Assembly: GCF_900604485.1 (NCBI RefSeq) | Contig: NZ_UWOP01000002.1 | Span: 186,001-250,000, forward strand | DNA: 64,000 nt | Reading direction: 5' to 3' | Source: Enterococcus mediterraneensis | GTDB lineage: Bacteria > Bacillota > Bacilli > Lactobacillales > Enterococcaceae | In this document: positions 44,312 through 52,837 of the stretch, one piece after another | How positions within the stretch are numbered: position 1 is the first letter of the stretch | How the letters are laid out: every line of letters starts with the position of its first letter | Notes under the pieces: model-generated | The model's database searches: none | Told to the model about the DNA's origin: nothing | What the model saw: only the letters and a program-made list of their open reading frames with translations | Program-made: the position numbers and the translations under genes

Positions 44312-45077
44312 ACTCCAAATATCTTAGGCTGTTATTCCCATTAATACCTTGATTTCAGTAGACACCGAAAAGCCGAAGAGCGTTCCATTTCTTCGGTTCT
44401 TTTTATATATTCCTCGAATGGTCTCCATGCCCTTAATCGTGGAAGAGGCTGTACGGAGACTTTGATAAAATTTATTTCGTCGTTTAATAGGTCGATGGTC
44501 TTGTTCTATTAAATTGTTAAGATACTTCACAGTTCGGTGCTCTGTCTTAGTATATAAACCCACACTCTGTAACTTTCTAAAGGCGGAGCCAAGAGAAGGT
44601 GCTTTATCGGTCACAATTGCTTTCGGCTCACCAAACTGTTTATGGAGTCGTTTTAAGAAAGCATAGGCTGCTTGCGTATCCCGTTTCTTTCGTAACCAGA
44701 TATCTAAGGTTAAGCCGTCCGCATCAATTGCACGATAAAGATAATGCCAACGTCCCTTAATTTTGATATAGGTTTCGTCCATTTTCCATGAATAGAAGGA
44801 TTGTCTATTTTTCTTCTTCCAAAGATAATAGAGGACTTTGCTGTACTCTTGCACCCAACGATAAATCGTAGTATGACAAACATTTATTCCACGATCATAT
44901 AACAATTCCTGAACTTCACGATAGCTTAGATTGTAACGCAGGTAGTAACCAACAGCGACAATAATGACGTCTTTTTTGAATTGTTTGCCTTTAAAATGAT
45001 TCATTACTCTGTCCTCTCTGTCTTTTTTCTCAATTTTACACTAAAATAGATTTTTTGGAAAACTTTGCAACAGAACC
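44312..45077 (-). mobile_element. IS6-family insertion sequence (IS1216-like, divergent), left end missing
   Basis: The right end GGAAAACTTTGCAACAGAACC (up to 45077, shown here in plus orientation as the inverted end) is present. The transposase lies inside. On the left, the expected GGTTCTGTTGCAAAG end is absent: trpE sequence runs into the segment just past the transposase stop. Complete copies elsewhere in the window have about 54 bp between end and stop codon, so that part is deleted. No target duplication can be seen. Confidence 0.85.
44324..45004 (-). CDS. IS6-family transposase (IS1216-like)
   Basis: The 226-residue protein is the usual length. It begins MNHFKGKQFKKDVIIVAVGY and has the DDE residues in SWKMDETYIKIKGRW, then AIVTDKAPSLGSAF and NLIEQDHRPIKRR. 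Compared with the two IS1216 copies at 48 and 63 kb it differs at many positions (for example KKNRQSF instead of KKNKKSF), so it is a separate, related element. The reading frame is intact, but the IS lacks its left end, so it may no longer transpose on its own. Confidence 0.93.
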   Translation of the reverse strand: MNHFKGKQFKKDVIIVAVGYYLRYNLSYREVQELLYDRGINVCHTTIYRWVQEYSKVLYYLWKKKNRQSFYSWKMDETYIKIKGRWHYLYRAIDADGLTLDIWLRKKRDTQAAYAFLKRLHKQFGEPKAIVTDKAPSLGSAFRKLQSVGLYTKTEHRTVKYLNNLIEQDHRPIKRRNKFYQSLRTASSTIKGMETIRGIYKKNRRNGTLFGFSVSTEIKVLMGITA

Positions 45078-45837
45078 CTCTTATTACTGGAGTTAAATTC
45101 ATATGATTTTTAATCTGCAAAAAAGTTTATAGCACCGTCGCTTATACCAGAAAATATAACAAACGCCGCATTGTTTTTTTGTGCACTTTAATAATCTATT
45201 CAACTAAGGAATTAAGCTGGCTGTCAAGAGAGTAATATCGTATTGAATCTCAGGTGGAAATTTTCTGCGGTATCTTTTTTGACTGAAATGACATTAGTGT
45301 CTTTTGGGGATTGTGTATGTAAGTATTTTTTAAAATCATTTTAACAAGTTTTGGACAAAAATTCTCATGAAAAAACAGAATTTAAATAGCATGATAAATT
45401 AGAGAAGATAGTTTAATGAGCTTATAGGAACACCCCACTTTTACAGTCACAATCAATAACCTTGCTACTTTCTTTCGAAATTGATAAGAGTCTAAAGGAT
45501 TGACAACGCTTGATAGTGAGCATAAACTTAATGTACGCTAGTTATTTTACAAGTGCAAACTAAAAAAGTATGATGTGTCGTCTCTGAAATTCTCCCTGAT
45601 TCAAGTCATAACCAGAGTACATATCGGTTATTTTTTGATTCCATATTTTTTCCTTTATGTGCTGAGGATTAAGGGGTACCAATTGTAATTGCGCGTTATA
45701 TGGTCTTTGTTTAGAATCGCTCTCCAAAAAGCCAATTTTTTTGCATAGAATTTTTAGATGTGGTACCATTAATTAGAATTATTATAAATAAGAAGTAGGT
45801 ATCATTGTTTCAGTACAAAGACTAGGAGGAATGGAAG
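45078..45837. other. Long intergenic stretch without a supported gene
   Basis: About 760 bp between the IS and the cupin gene. A 69-codon open frame (45560-45769, minus) has no ribosome-binding site or known family. Short AT-rich hairpins are present. It is probably decayed DNA behind the IS junction plus the promoter region of the cupin gene. Confidence 0.45.
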
Positions 45838-46260
45838 ATGGAAATAGACTACAAGGATCATGGGAAGAAGCCGTATATCATTAATATTGAAGACGCCACC
45901 ACAGGAAATGATAATTACCGGACGACCATTTGGACAGGCAGTAAACTGCAAGTCACCGTAATGTCCATTCAACCAGGCGATGACATCGGTTTGGAAGTGC
46001 ACGAAGGCATTGACCAATTTATCCGTATTGAAGAAGGAGAAGGCGTGTGTAAAATGGGGCCTTCTAAAGATAACTTACATGTTCAACAAAAAGTGATGGA
46101 TGATGACGCCGTATTTGTTCCGGCGGACATGTGGCACAACATCGAAAACACCGGTGATAAGCCGCTCAGACTGTATACCATTTATGCTGGTCCAGATCAC
46201 CTTGAAGGAACGGTTCACCCTACTCATGAAGACGCCAAAAACGATCCAAACGAACACTGA
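45838..46260 (+). CDS. Cupin-domain protein
   Basis: The 140-residue protein has a single cupin barrel. Motif 1 is LEVHEGIDQFIRIEEGEG (His, Glu, and Gln in place of one His) and motif 2 is VPADMWHNIENTG with the last His. A metal ion is probably bound, though one of the four usual ligands looks changed. Such stand-alone cupins are often sugar- or small-molecule-binding or mannose-6-phosphate isomerase-like proteins; function unknown. The start follows AGGAGG and a strong terminator comes after it. Confidence 0.85.
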   Translation: MEIDYKDHGKKPYIINIEDATTGNDNYRTTIWTGSKLQVTVMSIQPGDDIGLEVHEGIDQFIRIEEGEGVCKMGPSKDNLHVQQKVMDDDAVFVPADMWHNIENTGDKPLRLYTIYAGPDHLEGTVHPTHEDAKNDPNEH

Positions 46261-46282
46261 GGTACACTAGGATGAAACAAAA

Positions 46283-46324
46283 GCCCTGCACCCGTATGGA
46301 TGGTCCACTGGTGCAGGGCTTTTT
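46283..46324. terminator. Terminator after the cupin gene
   Basis: GCCCTGCACC (46283-46292) and GGTGCAGGGC (46310-46319) form a perfect stem, followed by six T residues. Confidence 0.88.
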
Positions 46325-46343
46325 TATAAAGGAGAGAAGTGGT

Positions 46344-46997
46344 ATGAGTGATTCATTGTTTCAATTAGAGAAGGTTGGTTTTCAGGCAAACGGAAACCAA
46401 ATCCTTCAAGATATCTCTTTTACAGTAAACAAAGGGGAAGTGATTGTTTTTTCTGGTCCTTCTGGAAGTGGAAAAAGTACCCTTTTGAAATTAATTGGTA
46501 CGCTGCTTTCCCCAACTTCCGGAAAAATTTATTATCGAGGTACGGATCTGCAAAAAATCGATCCTGTGGAGTATAGAAAAGAAGTCTCTTATTTCTTTCA
46601 AAACGCTTCTCTATTCGATGAGACAGTTCAAGAGAACTTGTCTTTTCCTGCCCGCATAAGAGAAGAAGGATTTGATCGGGAACGTGCAAAAAAATTGTTA
46701 GAACGAGTTCAAATACCTGAAACTTACTTATCGAAAGAGGTCAAGGAACTATCAGGAGGGGAAAAACAACGGGTTGCATTGGTCCGAAATTTGATGTATC
46801 AACCGAAAGTGTTGCTCCTGGATGAAGTTACCAGTTCATTGGACCAAGAAAACAGAGCGATTGTCCTTGATTTAGTCCGAGACATGATGAAAGACCAACA
46901 AACTACGGTGTTGGCCGTCACTCACAACCAGGAAGAAATCGACCAAGCTTCTCGTCTGATTACTATCAAAGGTGGAAAAATGGAGGAATCGAAATGA
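46344..46997 (+). CDS. fetA: Iron-export ABC transporter ATPase, FetA/YbbL-like
   Basis: The protein (217 residues) has Walker A FSGPSGSGKSTLLKLIG, the signature KELSGGEKQRVALVRNLM and Walker B VLLLDEVTSSLD. It belongs to the FetA group that pairs with UPF0014 membrane proteins. The start at 46344 is chosen because AAAGGAGA lies 8 bases upstream; a longer frame from 46272 would read through the cupin terminator. It overlaps fetB by 4 bp (ATGA). Confidence 0.9.
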   Translation: MSDSLFQLEKVGFQANGNQILQDISFTVNKGEVIVFSGPSGSGKSTLLKLIGTLLSPTSGKIYYRGTDLQKIDPVEYRKEVSYFFQNASLFDETVQENLSFPARIREEGFDRERAKKLLERVQIPETYLSKEVKELSGGEKQRVALVRNLMYQPKVLLLDEVTSSLDQENRAIVLDLVRDMMKDQQTTVLAVTHNQEEIDQASRLITIKGGKMEESK

Positions 46998-47758
46998 CAA
47001 ACAATTTGGAAATCAGTAATCTTTCTTTGCTTTTATCCTCTGTCCTCTTGATAGTTGCCTTGTTGATTGATTACAAAGAGAAATTGGGATTAGGAAACGA
47101 CATTTTTATTGCGGGAATTCGCGCTGTCGTTCAATTATTCCTTATTGGATATGTATTGAGCTACGTATTACGAGTGGATAACAACTTTCTCACTTTAGCG
47201 ATGGTTTTGTTCATTGTGTTCAACGCTTCTTATAACGCCCATACACGCAGTGAGGGGATCAACCGCTCTTTTAAAATTTCAACGACGGCTATTGGAGTAG
47301 GAACAGCCTTGTCCTTACTCATTCTTGTTTTTTCAGGAGTCATTGACTGGACCCCTTCCCAAATCGTTCCAATTACAGGCATGATTGCCAGCAACGCCAT
47401 GACTGCGATTGGAGTGACCTATCGGTCTTTGAATTCAAAATTTACGGACCAACGCCAACAGGTATTGGAAAAATTGGCATTGGGAGCCAATAAAAAACAA
47501 GCGTCCATGAGTATTGTAAGAGAAAGCGTCAAAACGGGCATGGCTCCTTCTATTGACCGAACAAAAACGGTTGGACTTGTCAGCCTACCAGGTATGATGT
47601 CAGGGTTGATTTTTGCGGGAATTGATCCTGTTCAAGCGATTCGTTACCAAATTGTTGTGATGTTTATGTTGATTTCAGTTACTGCGATTTCTTCATTTAT
47701 TGCTAGTTATATGGCTTACCGTGAGTTTTATAACAATCGCAGTCAATTAATTATATGA
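46994..47758 (+). CDS. fetB: Iron-export ABC transporter permease, FetB/YbbM-like (UPF0014)
   Basis: The 254-residue protein has about seven membrane segments and the family motif GMIASNAMTAIGVTYRSLNS near residue 130, followed by LALGANKKQA and the cytoplasmic coupling loop with APSIDRTKTVGLVSLPGMMS. Together with FetA it forms an exporter linked to iron homeostasis and oxidative stress. The two genes are translationally coupled. Confidence 0.9.
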   Translation: MTNNLEISNLSLLLSSVLLIVALLIDYKEKLGLGNDIFIAGIRAVVQLFLIGYVLSYVLRVDNNFLTLAMVLFIVFNASYNAHTRSEGINRSFKISTTAIGVGTALSLLILVFSGVIDWTPSQIVPITGMIASNAMTAIGVTYRSLNSKFTDQRQQVLEKLALGANKKQASMSIVRESVKTGMAPSIDRTKTVGLVSLPGMMSGLIFAGIDPVQAIRYQIVVMFMLISVTAISSFIASYMAYREFYNNRSQLII

Positions 47759-48108
47759 TTTGGGATGATACACTACTCTTAAAACCAGTGGTTACAATTT
47801 TATGCAGTTAAAAGAAGACCTCACGAGAATAATTGCAAAAAGAACTTCATTTTTTAAGGAAGAAGGATATTTTTGTCATCGAATCTTTGGAACGACTAGG
47901 GCGAAACTATGATGAAATTTTTTATATAGTGCAGCAACTGGATTAAAAGGATATCGGACTGATTGTTTTGAACATGCCTATCCTCAACCAATGAGAACTT
48001 TCGACGAAATCATGTTCTAGAAAGAAATTTCTATCCAATAAGAATTCCAAATCATGGACACTATTATCAAAGATGATAATTTGACAATGATTGCTAGAGA
48101 AGTTGAAT
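47759..48108 (+). pseudogene. Serine recombinase (resolvase/invertase) remnant
   Basis: The segment KDIFVIESLERLGRNYDEIF resembles the RLGR-containing core of serine resolvases (the usual Ser-Arg active site is upstream and not seen). A TAA follows after QQLD in place of Lys, then the homology resumes as KDIGLIVLNMPILNQ before further stops. The gene thus has a nonsense change, is incomplete at both ends, and is cut by the IS1216 copy at 48109. It is probably the remains of a plasmid resolvase. Confidence 0.7.
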
Positions 48109-48917
48109 GGTTCTGTTGCAAAGTTTTAAATAAAGAATAAAATCCCTTACGGTATCTATGATTTAAGCTGGGATTCCCAATAATACCTTGATTTCAGTAC
48201 AGACCGAAAACCCGAAGAGAGTGCCTTCTTTTCGGGTTTTCTTATATAATCCTCGAATGGCTTCCATGCCTTTAATCGTGGTAGAGGCAGTGCGTAAACT
48301 TCGATAGAATTTATTGCGTCTCTTTACTGGACGATGGTCTTGTTCAATCAAATTATTCAGGTATTTAATGGTACGATGTTCTGTCCCTTGATAAAAGCCG
48401 TATTCTTTTAGTTTCTTAAAGGCACTTGTAATAGAGGGGGCTTTATCTGTGACTACAACCTTCGGTTCATCAAACTGCTTCACTAACCGCTTAAGAAAAG
48501 CATAGGCTGCTTGTGTGTCCCGTTTTTTACGTAACCAAATATCCAAGGTTAAACCATCTGCATCGATGGCTCGATACAAATAATGCCATTTTCCTTTAAT
48601 TTTGATGTACGTTTCATCCATTTTCCATGAATAAAAGGATTTTTTATTTTTCTTTTTCCAAATTTGATAGAGTAGTTTGCCATATTCTTGCACCCAACGA
48701 TAAATCGTCGTATGAGAAACGTTAATGTCACGATCATATAAGATTTCTTGAACTTCACGATAGCTAAGGTTATAACGAAGATAGTAGCCCACGGCTACAA
48801 TAATCACATCCTGCTGAAATTGCTTTCCTTTAAAATGATTCATCGTCATTCCTCCTGCTATCTTTTTCTATTATTCTACCTTATTTGATAGTAGATTTAA
48901 AACTTTGCAACAGAACC
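48109..48917 (-). mobile_element. IS1216, complete copy (minus orientation)
   Basis: The ends GGTTCTGTTGCAAAGTTTTA (48109 onward) and its complement AACTTTGCAACAGAACC (to 48917) bound 809 bp, the known length of IS1216. The flanking 8-mers (AGTTGAAT left, CTTGAAAC right) do not match, so no target duplication remains, consistent with later rearrangement. Confidence 0.92.
48163..48843 (-). CDS. IS1216 transposase (IS6 family)
   Basis: The 226-residue protein begins MNHFKGKQFQQDVIIVAVGY and carries the DDE residues in KMDETYIKIKGKW, VVTDKAPSITSAF and IEQDHRPVKRR. The start at 48843 follows AGGAGG; an ATG two codons earlier is less likely. Compared with the copy at 62971-63651, three residue changes can be seen (YDRDIN versus YDRGIN, YRAIDADG versus YQAIDADG, and HRTIKYL versus HRIIKYL). 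Confidence 0.95.
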   Translation of the reverse strand: MNHFKGKQFQQDVIIVAVGYYLRYNLSYREVQEILYDRDINVSHTTIYRWVQEYGKLLYQIWKKKNKKSFYSWKMDETYIKIKGKWHYLYRAIDADGLTLDIWLRKKRDTQAAYAFLKRLVKQFDEPKVVVTDKAPSITSAFKKLKEYGFYQGTEHRTIKYLNNLIEQDHRPVKRRNKFYRSLRTASTTIKGMEAIRGLYKKTRKEGTLFGFSVCTEIKVLLGIPA

Positions 48918-49169
48918 CTTGAAACCAACAAAATAAGGCATTCTTATAGTAGAAAGGGAATACCTTATGATAATGCTGGAATCGAATCTTTCCATGCTTC
49001 ATTGAAAAAGGAAGAAGTCTACACGACTAGCTACTCAGATTTTGAAGAAGCAAATCGAGCACTATTTAGCTACATTGAAGGGTTTTATAACCGAAATCGA
49101 ATCCATAGCTCGATTCACTATCTAACCCCACAGGAGTTTGAAGAGTTGGCAAAAGCAAAAATGACGTAA
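48918..49169 (+). pseudogene. IS3-family transposase, C-terminal fragment
   Basis: The piece from about 48918 encodes RHSYSRKGIPYDNAGIESFH, then KKEEVYTTSYSDFEEANRAL and NRIHSSIHYLTPQEFEELAK, the end of the rve integrase core (catalytic Glu region) of IS150/IS3-type OrfB proteins. The rest of the element lies left of the IS1216 insertion and has been lost. Up to 49281 nothing else is seen. Confidence 0.85.
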
Positions 49170-49281
49170 CAGTCTCTACTAAAATATGTCCAAGATATTG
49201 ACTCAAATCCACTTTCGGTGCAAGAATTGTTTCTAGTCGATGGTAGGGAGTTGTGCAAAGTTAAAAGTGAATATCGTATAA

Positions 49282-49326
49282 AAACACCCTACAAAAACTT
49301 CATTAAAAAGTTTTTGTAGGGTGTTT
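49282..49326. terminator. Terminator of the oleate hydratase gene
   Basis: Perfect 19-bp arms (AAACACCCTACAAAAACTT and its complement) enclose a 7-base loop, with T residues after the minus-strand arm. It lies just beyond the ohyA stop codon. Confidence 0.85.
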
Positions 49327-49329
49327 TTA

Positions 49330-51024
49330 TTAGGCAAACATTTTTTTCGCGGCACGAGCCAATGTCTTCAAATCTTTATCGTAACGAGGGTTTGGTACTA
49401 AGCGAGACATTGGAATACCTGCGAAGTGAAAGGCCGCAATTTCTCCAGAACGGACGGCGCTTTGTTCAGTGAAAACCATTTGATAAGGCTGTTCAACAAA
49501 TTCACCGGTAAAGGCAAGGTTTGTAGAATGTTGAGGAATTACTTTTGGCCGATCAGTTTTGGCACGATTGTTGAATAATGCTGAAGCATATGGCATGTAG
49601 ACCGGAACATTATTGATTACACTAGCCATGATTTCTGCTTCTTTATCGCGGATATTGCCCGGACCAGGATCGACTTTAGAAAGTTGCCCAATCAGTTCTT
49701 GCAGCATTTCCTTTCCATTCATCTTAATGTATTGTTTGTCCACAAATTCACCACGACGGCGAGGATACAAGAAGTAACCCCAGATGACTGTTTCATTTGG
49801 TTTTTGGGTCGTGAAGTGGGGTTGATGATGGACGACAATCGACATATTGACATCCTTTTGGCCTAACGGCGTAATTGGCGAAGTCGACACAAAGGAGTTC
49901 AGTGCATTGCCAGGAATTTGGGTCGTGATTCGTGTGATTTCATTCAAAAGAATATGGTCACGCGTCGTTAAGGTAAAGCTGACCCATTCGCTGGCATTTC
50001 GATCAGCAAAAAATTTGTCGGGATTTCCTACATTATAGAAACGTTCGCTGGCTTTTTTCCATAAACTGGATGCTGCCCCGTAGTCCATATTTTCAGGAGC
50101 CGGTGTTTCAAAATCGCCTAAAGTAGCAGAATCTGTAATTGAGCCATTTGTAAAGATGACTGCAGTATCATCGTCTACCGGAACAAATTCTTCTTCATTC
50201 GTTTCAGTATTAGTCATTTTTAACCCGGTTACAGTGATTTCATCTTGCATTGTTGTTTCTTTGAATTCCCAATCAGTGACTAGCCGATTGAGTACAATGT
50301 GACAGCCTTGATCTTTCAAATAATTGACCAATGGAAGCATGATACTTTCATATTGATTGTAACGCGTACGATTGACACCGACTAAATGTTCAATTTGAGT
50401 AAATTCATAAATCATTTGATGCATATAGCGACGTAATTCTTGAGCAGAACTTTGCAAACGGAAAGCAAAAGTGGTCTCCCACATGAACCAGAAGTTTGTT
50501 TCAAAGAAGTGAGGATCGTCTTTGAAGTATTCGGAAATAGAGACATTATCCAGTTTTTCTTCCTCCGAATCCGGCATAGCAATCAGCTTAGTTAAAAGAA
50601 CACGGTCTTTATTGTTCAATCCCAAGTGACCGCCATCAATGATTCCTTTTCCGCCCTCCAATAACCGTGCTTTATCAAATGTGCGGTGTTTTGCATCAAA
50701 GTCGCGGGTATCTTCTGCGGCAGTCATATGAGGCTCGGTAGCAGAAGGGATTCGATCTAAAAGATCCATTAAATCAACATACGTCCGATAATTCAGCATC
50801 CGTCCGCCACGGGCTACATAGCCCTTTTGGTTTTCAAGGGGATGATTTTTATTCCAATATTCATCTGTGACTGTTTCTGTTGGGGCACCGTCATTTGAAC
50901 CATGATCATCTAAAGAATAAAAGGTGATTTGTTCGCCATTCCATCTGCCTTCTTGAATCAAGTAGACAGCAGCTGCCATGTTTGCTAAACCGGCACCAAT
51001 CATTATAACTTTACTTTTTTTCAT
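49330..51024 (-). CDS. ohyA: Oleate hydratase (myosin-cross-reactive-antigen family)
   Basis: The protein (about 564 residues) has the FAD motif MIGAGLANMAAAVYLIQEG near the N-terminus, then FYSLDDHGSNDGAPTE and the GGRMLNYRTYVDL segment typical of the MCRA/oleate hydratase family. It adds water to the cis-9 bond of oleic and related acids in the membrane-facing cytoplasm, giving 10-hydroxystearic acid, which detoxifies host fatty acids. The start at 51024 follows GGAGG at 8 bases. It is on the segment bounded by IS1216 copies and has its own terminator. Confidence 0.93.
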   Translation of the reverse strand: MKKSKVIMIGAGLANMAAAVYLIQEGRWNGEQITFYSLDDHGSNDGAPTETVTDEYWNKNHPLENQKGYVARGGRMLNYRTYVDLMDLLDRIPSATEPHMTAAEDTRDFDAKHRTFDKARLLEGGKGIIDGGHLGLNNKDRVLLTKLIAMPDSEEEKLDNVSISEYFKDDPHFFETNFWFMWETTFAFRLQSSAQELRRYMHQMIYEFTQIEHLVGVNRTRYNQYESIMLPLVNYLKDQGCHIVLNRLVTDWEFKETTMQDEITVTGLKMTNTETNEEEFVPVDDDTAVIFTNGSITDSATLGDFETPAPENMDYGAASSLWKKASERFYNVGNPDKFFADRNASEWVSFTLTTRDHILLNEITRITTQIPGNALNSFVSTSPITPLGQKDVNMSIVVHHQPHFTTQKPNETVIWGYFLYPRRRGEFVDKQYIKMNGKEMLQELIGQLSKVDPGPGNIRDKEAEIMASVINNVPVYMPYASALFNNRAKTDRPKVIPQHSTNLAFTGEFVEQPYQMVFTEQSAVRSGEIAAFHFAGIPMSRLVPNPRYDKDLKTLARAAKKMFA

Positions 51025-51066
51025 CACTAATTCCTCCATCATTGTTACTTATTCCCTTTTTAGAAA

Positions 51067-51195
51067 CTAGATAGACTCATATTCATCGTATAAGTGACTA
51101 TCATCTTCGAAAAAGCCTGTCTTTTTAGCAAGATAAGCTGCACCTAATGCAAGGACACCTACTGTTAAACCAATGCTAAACAATTTCTTTTTCAT
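51067..51195 (-). CDS. Small membrane-anchored protein upstream of ohyA
   Basis: The 42-residue protein starts at 51195 behind AAAGGAG; a longer frame upstream lacks such a site. It begins MKKKLFSIGLTVGVLALGAA, a single hydrophobic helix, followed by KKTGFFEDDSHLYDEYESI, an acidic tail. It lies 42 bp before ohyA on the same strand, so both are likely co-transcribed. I do not recognise the family; it could hold or stimulate the peripheral hydratase at the membrane. Confidence 0.65.
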   Translation of the reverse strand: MKKKLFSIGLTVGVLALGAAYLAKKTGFFEDDSHLYDEYESI

Positions 51196-51492
51196 GATGA
51201 ATTGCTCCTTTCCAATTTTTAAGGATATCTCTTTTTCGTACGCTTGATTTATTTCCCCATTCTTTCTATAACCAAGCATAGACCTGCTTAAAAATGAATG
51301 CAAAAGATAAGGGTAGGACAGTGATTGCTTTTTAGACAGTCGGTAAGCTTTGTCTAAAAAGCAGTTTAAGCAAATCTGATGAGAAAGAAGGTGATTTTTT
51401 GTTAAGTGCACCACAGTTAAGCATAAGAAAAGGGTTCTTACTCAATCCATAGTAAGATAAAAGAAGAAGCTTAATTGAATGGAGGGAAAACT

Positions 51493-52746
51493 ATGTGCGG
51501 GAGATATTTTTACGATCTGCAATCTGAGCGTTTAAAGAATTATTGGAATGAGGCAAAAATTGGTAAGGAAAAAAAGATTGCTGCAAATGAAATTTTTCCA
51601 TCCAATCAGGTGATTACATTGGCAGTGAAACAAAAAGAAGTCGTTGCTGGTGTCACACGGTGGGGATTCGAAGGATTTCGCAGAGGACAGTTATTAATCA
51701 ATGCACGGGCAGAAACAGTCGAGGAGAAAAAGACCTTTGCAAAACACTTCAAAGAAAGTCGCTGTGTATTTCCTATGAGCGGATTTTATGAATGGAAAGA
51801 AAAAGAAAAATTTTTCTTTTCAAATAATGAGGTTCTTTATGTTGCCTGCTTCTATCGGATCCATAAAAAGGAGACAGGTTTCGAGACAGAATCGATTCTT
51901 TTGACAACCGCTGCAAACGAGTCAGTGGAAAGAGTACATGATCGTAAAAATGAAGCAATTGTTATCTTAAACAATTATTTTAAAGGCGGTGTTGGAAAGT
52001 CTAAATTATCTACTATGTTTGCTTATTTGACAGACAAATTGAATTTAAAAGTTTTAATGATCGATAAGGACTTACAAGCAACATTGACAAAAGACTTAGC
52101 AAAAACTTTTGAGGTAGAATTGCCACGTGTCAATTTTTATGAAGGCTTGAAAAATGGAAACTTGACTTCTTCTATTATTCATTTGACTGATAATTTAGAC
52201 TTGATTCCTGGCACGTTTGATTTGATGTTATTACCAAAATTAACTCGCTCATGGACGTTTGAAAACGAAAGTAGATTGCTTGCTACTCTGTGGGAACCTT
52301 TAAAAAGTGACTATGATCTCATTATTATTGATACGGTACCAACGCCAAGCGTTTATACAAATAATGCTATTGTGGCAAGTGATTACGTCATGATCCCTTT
52401 ACAAGCAGAAGAAGAAAGTACAAACAACATTCAAAACTATATTTCCTATTTGATTGATTTACAAGAACAGTTTAACCCTGGACTAGATATGATCGGTTTT
52501 GTTCCTTATTTAGTTGATACGGACAGCGCAACGATAAAATCAAACCTGGAAGAACTGTACAAAGAACATGAAGAAGATAATTTGGTTTTCCAAAATATTA
52601 TCAAGCGAAGTAATAAAGTAAGTACCTGGTCTAAGAACGGCATTACAGAACATAAAGGCTATGACAAAAAAGTTTTATCTATGTATGAGAATGTATTTTT
52701 TGAAATGGTTGAGCGAATCATTCAGTTAGAAAACGAAAAAGAATAG
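51493..52746 (+). CDS. Chimeric SRAP-domain / ParA (delta-type) protein
   Basis: This 417-residue protein joins two unrelated domains in frame. Residues 1-151 are an SRAP (YedK/HMCES) domain: it begins MCGRYF with Cys2 as catalytic residue, keeps LINARAETVEEKK and the Glu in SGFYEWKEKE, and ends at VERVHDR with the catalytic His149. From residue 152 it is a partition ATPase like delta of pSM19035: AIVILNNYFKGGVGKSKLST with deviant Walker A, VLMIDKDLQATLT and LIIIDTVPTPS. Delta's own first residues are missing and replaced by the SRAP part. The SRAP C-terminal portion after HDR is lost. The start at 51493 follows GGAGGG. The junction lies near 51946. Confidence 0.88.
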   Translation: MCGRYFYDLQSERLKNYWNEAKIGKEKKIAANEIFPSNQVITLAVKQKEVVAGVTRWGFEGFRRGQLLINARAETVEEKKTFAKHFKESRCVFPMSGFYEWKEKEKFFFSNNEVLYVACFYRIHKKETGFETESILLTTAANESVERVHDRKNEAIVILNNYFKGGVGKSKLSTMFAYLTDKLNLKVLMIDKDLQATLTKDLAKTFEVELPRVNFYEGLKNGNLTSSIIHLTDNLDLIPGTFDLMLLPKLTRSWTFENESRLLATLWEPLKSDYDLIIIDTVPTPSVYTNNAIVASDYVMIPLQAEEESTNNIQNYISYLIDLQEQFNPGLDMIGFVPYLVDTDSATIKSNLEELYKEHEEDNLVFQNIIKRSNKVSTWSKNGITEHKGYDKKVLSMYENVFFEMVERIIQLENEKE

Positions 52747-52795
52747 AATCACAAATCACAAGTGATCAATCACAAATCACTTGTGATTTGTGATT
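52747..52795. promoter_or_regulatory. Heptad operator/centromere array for the Omega protein
   Basis: Seven contiguous 7-bp units fit WATCACW or its reverse: AATCACA, AATCACA, AGTGATC (one mismatch), AATCACA, AATCACT, TGTGATT, TGTGATT. Orientation is two forward, one reverse, two forward, two reverse. These are the known targets of the Omega repressor and act both as omega promoter operator and as centromere on Inc18 plasmids. The array starts directly after the delta-like stop codon. Confidence 0.92.
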
Positions 52796-52837
52796 GTTGA
52801 TGATAAAATAAGAGTAAGAAGAAATAGAAAGAAGTGA

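Noticed and set aside
45560..45769. 69-codon open frame on the minus strand with a weak match to DNA near 32513-32545
   Set aside because: No ribosome-binding site, no recognised family, and the similarity covers only about 30 bases; treated as decayed DNA.
46272..46343. Longer FetA starting at 46272
   Set aside because: It would translate the hairpin terminator of the cupin gene, and the AAAGGAGA site fits the start at 46344.
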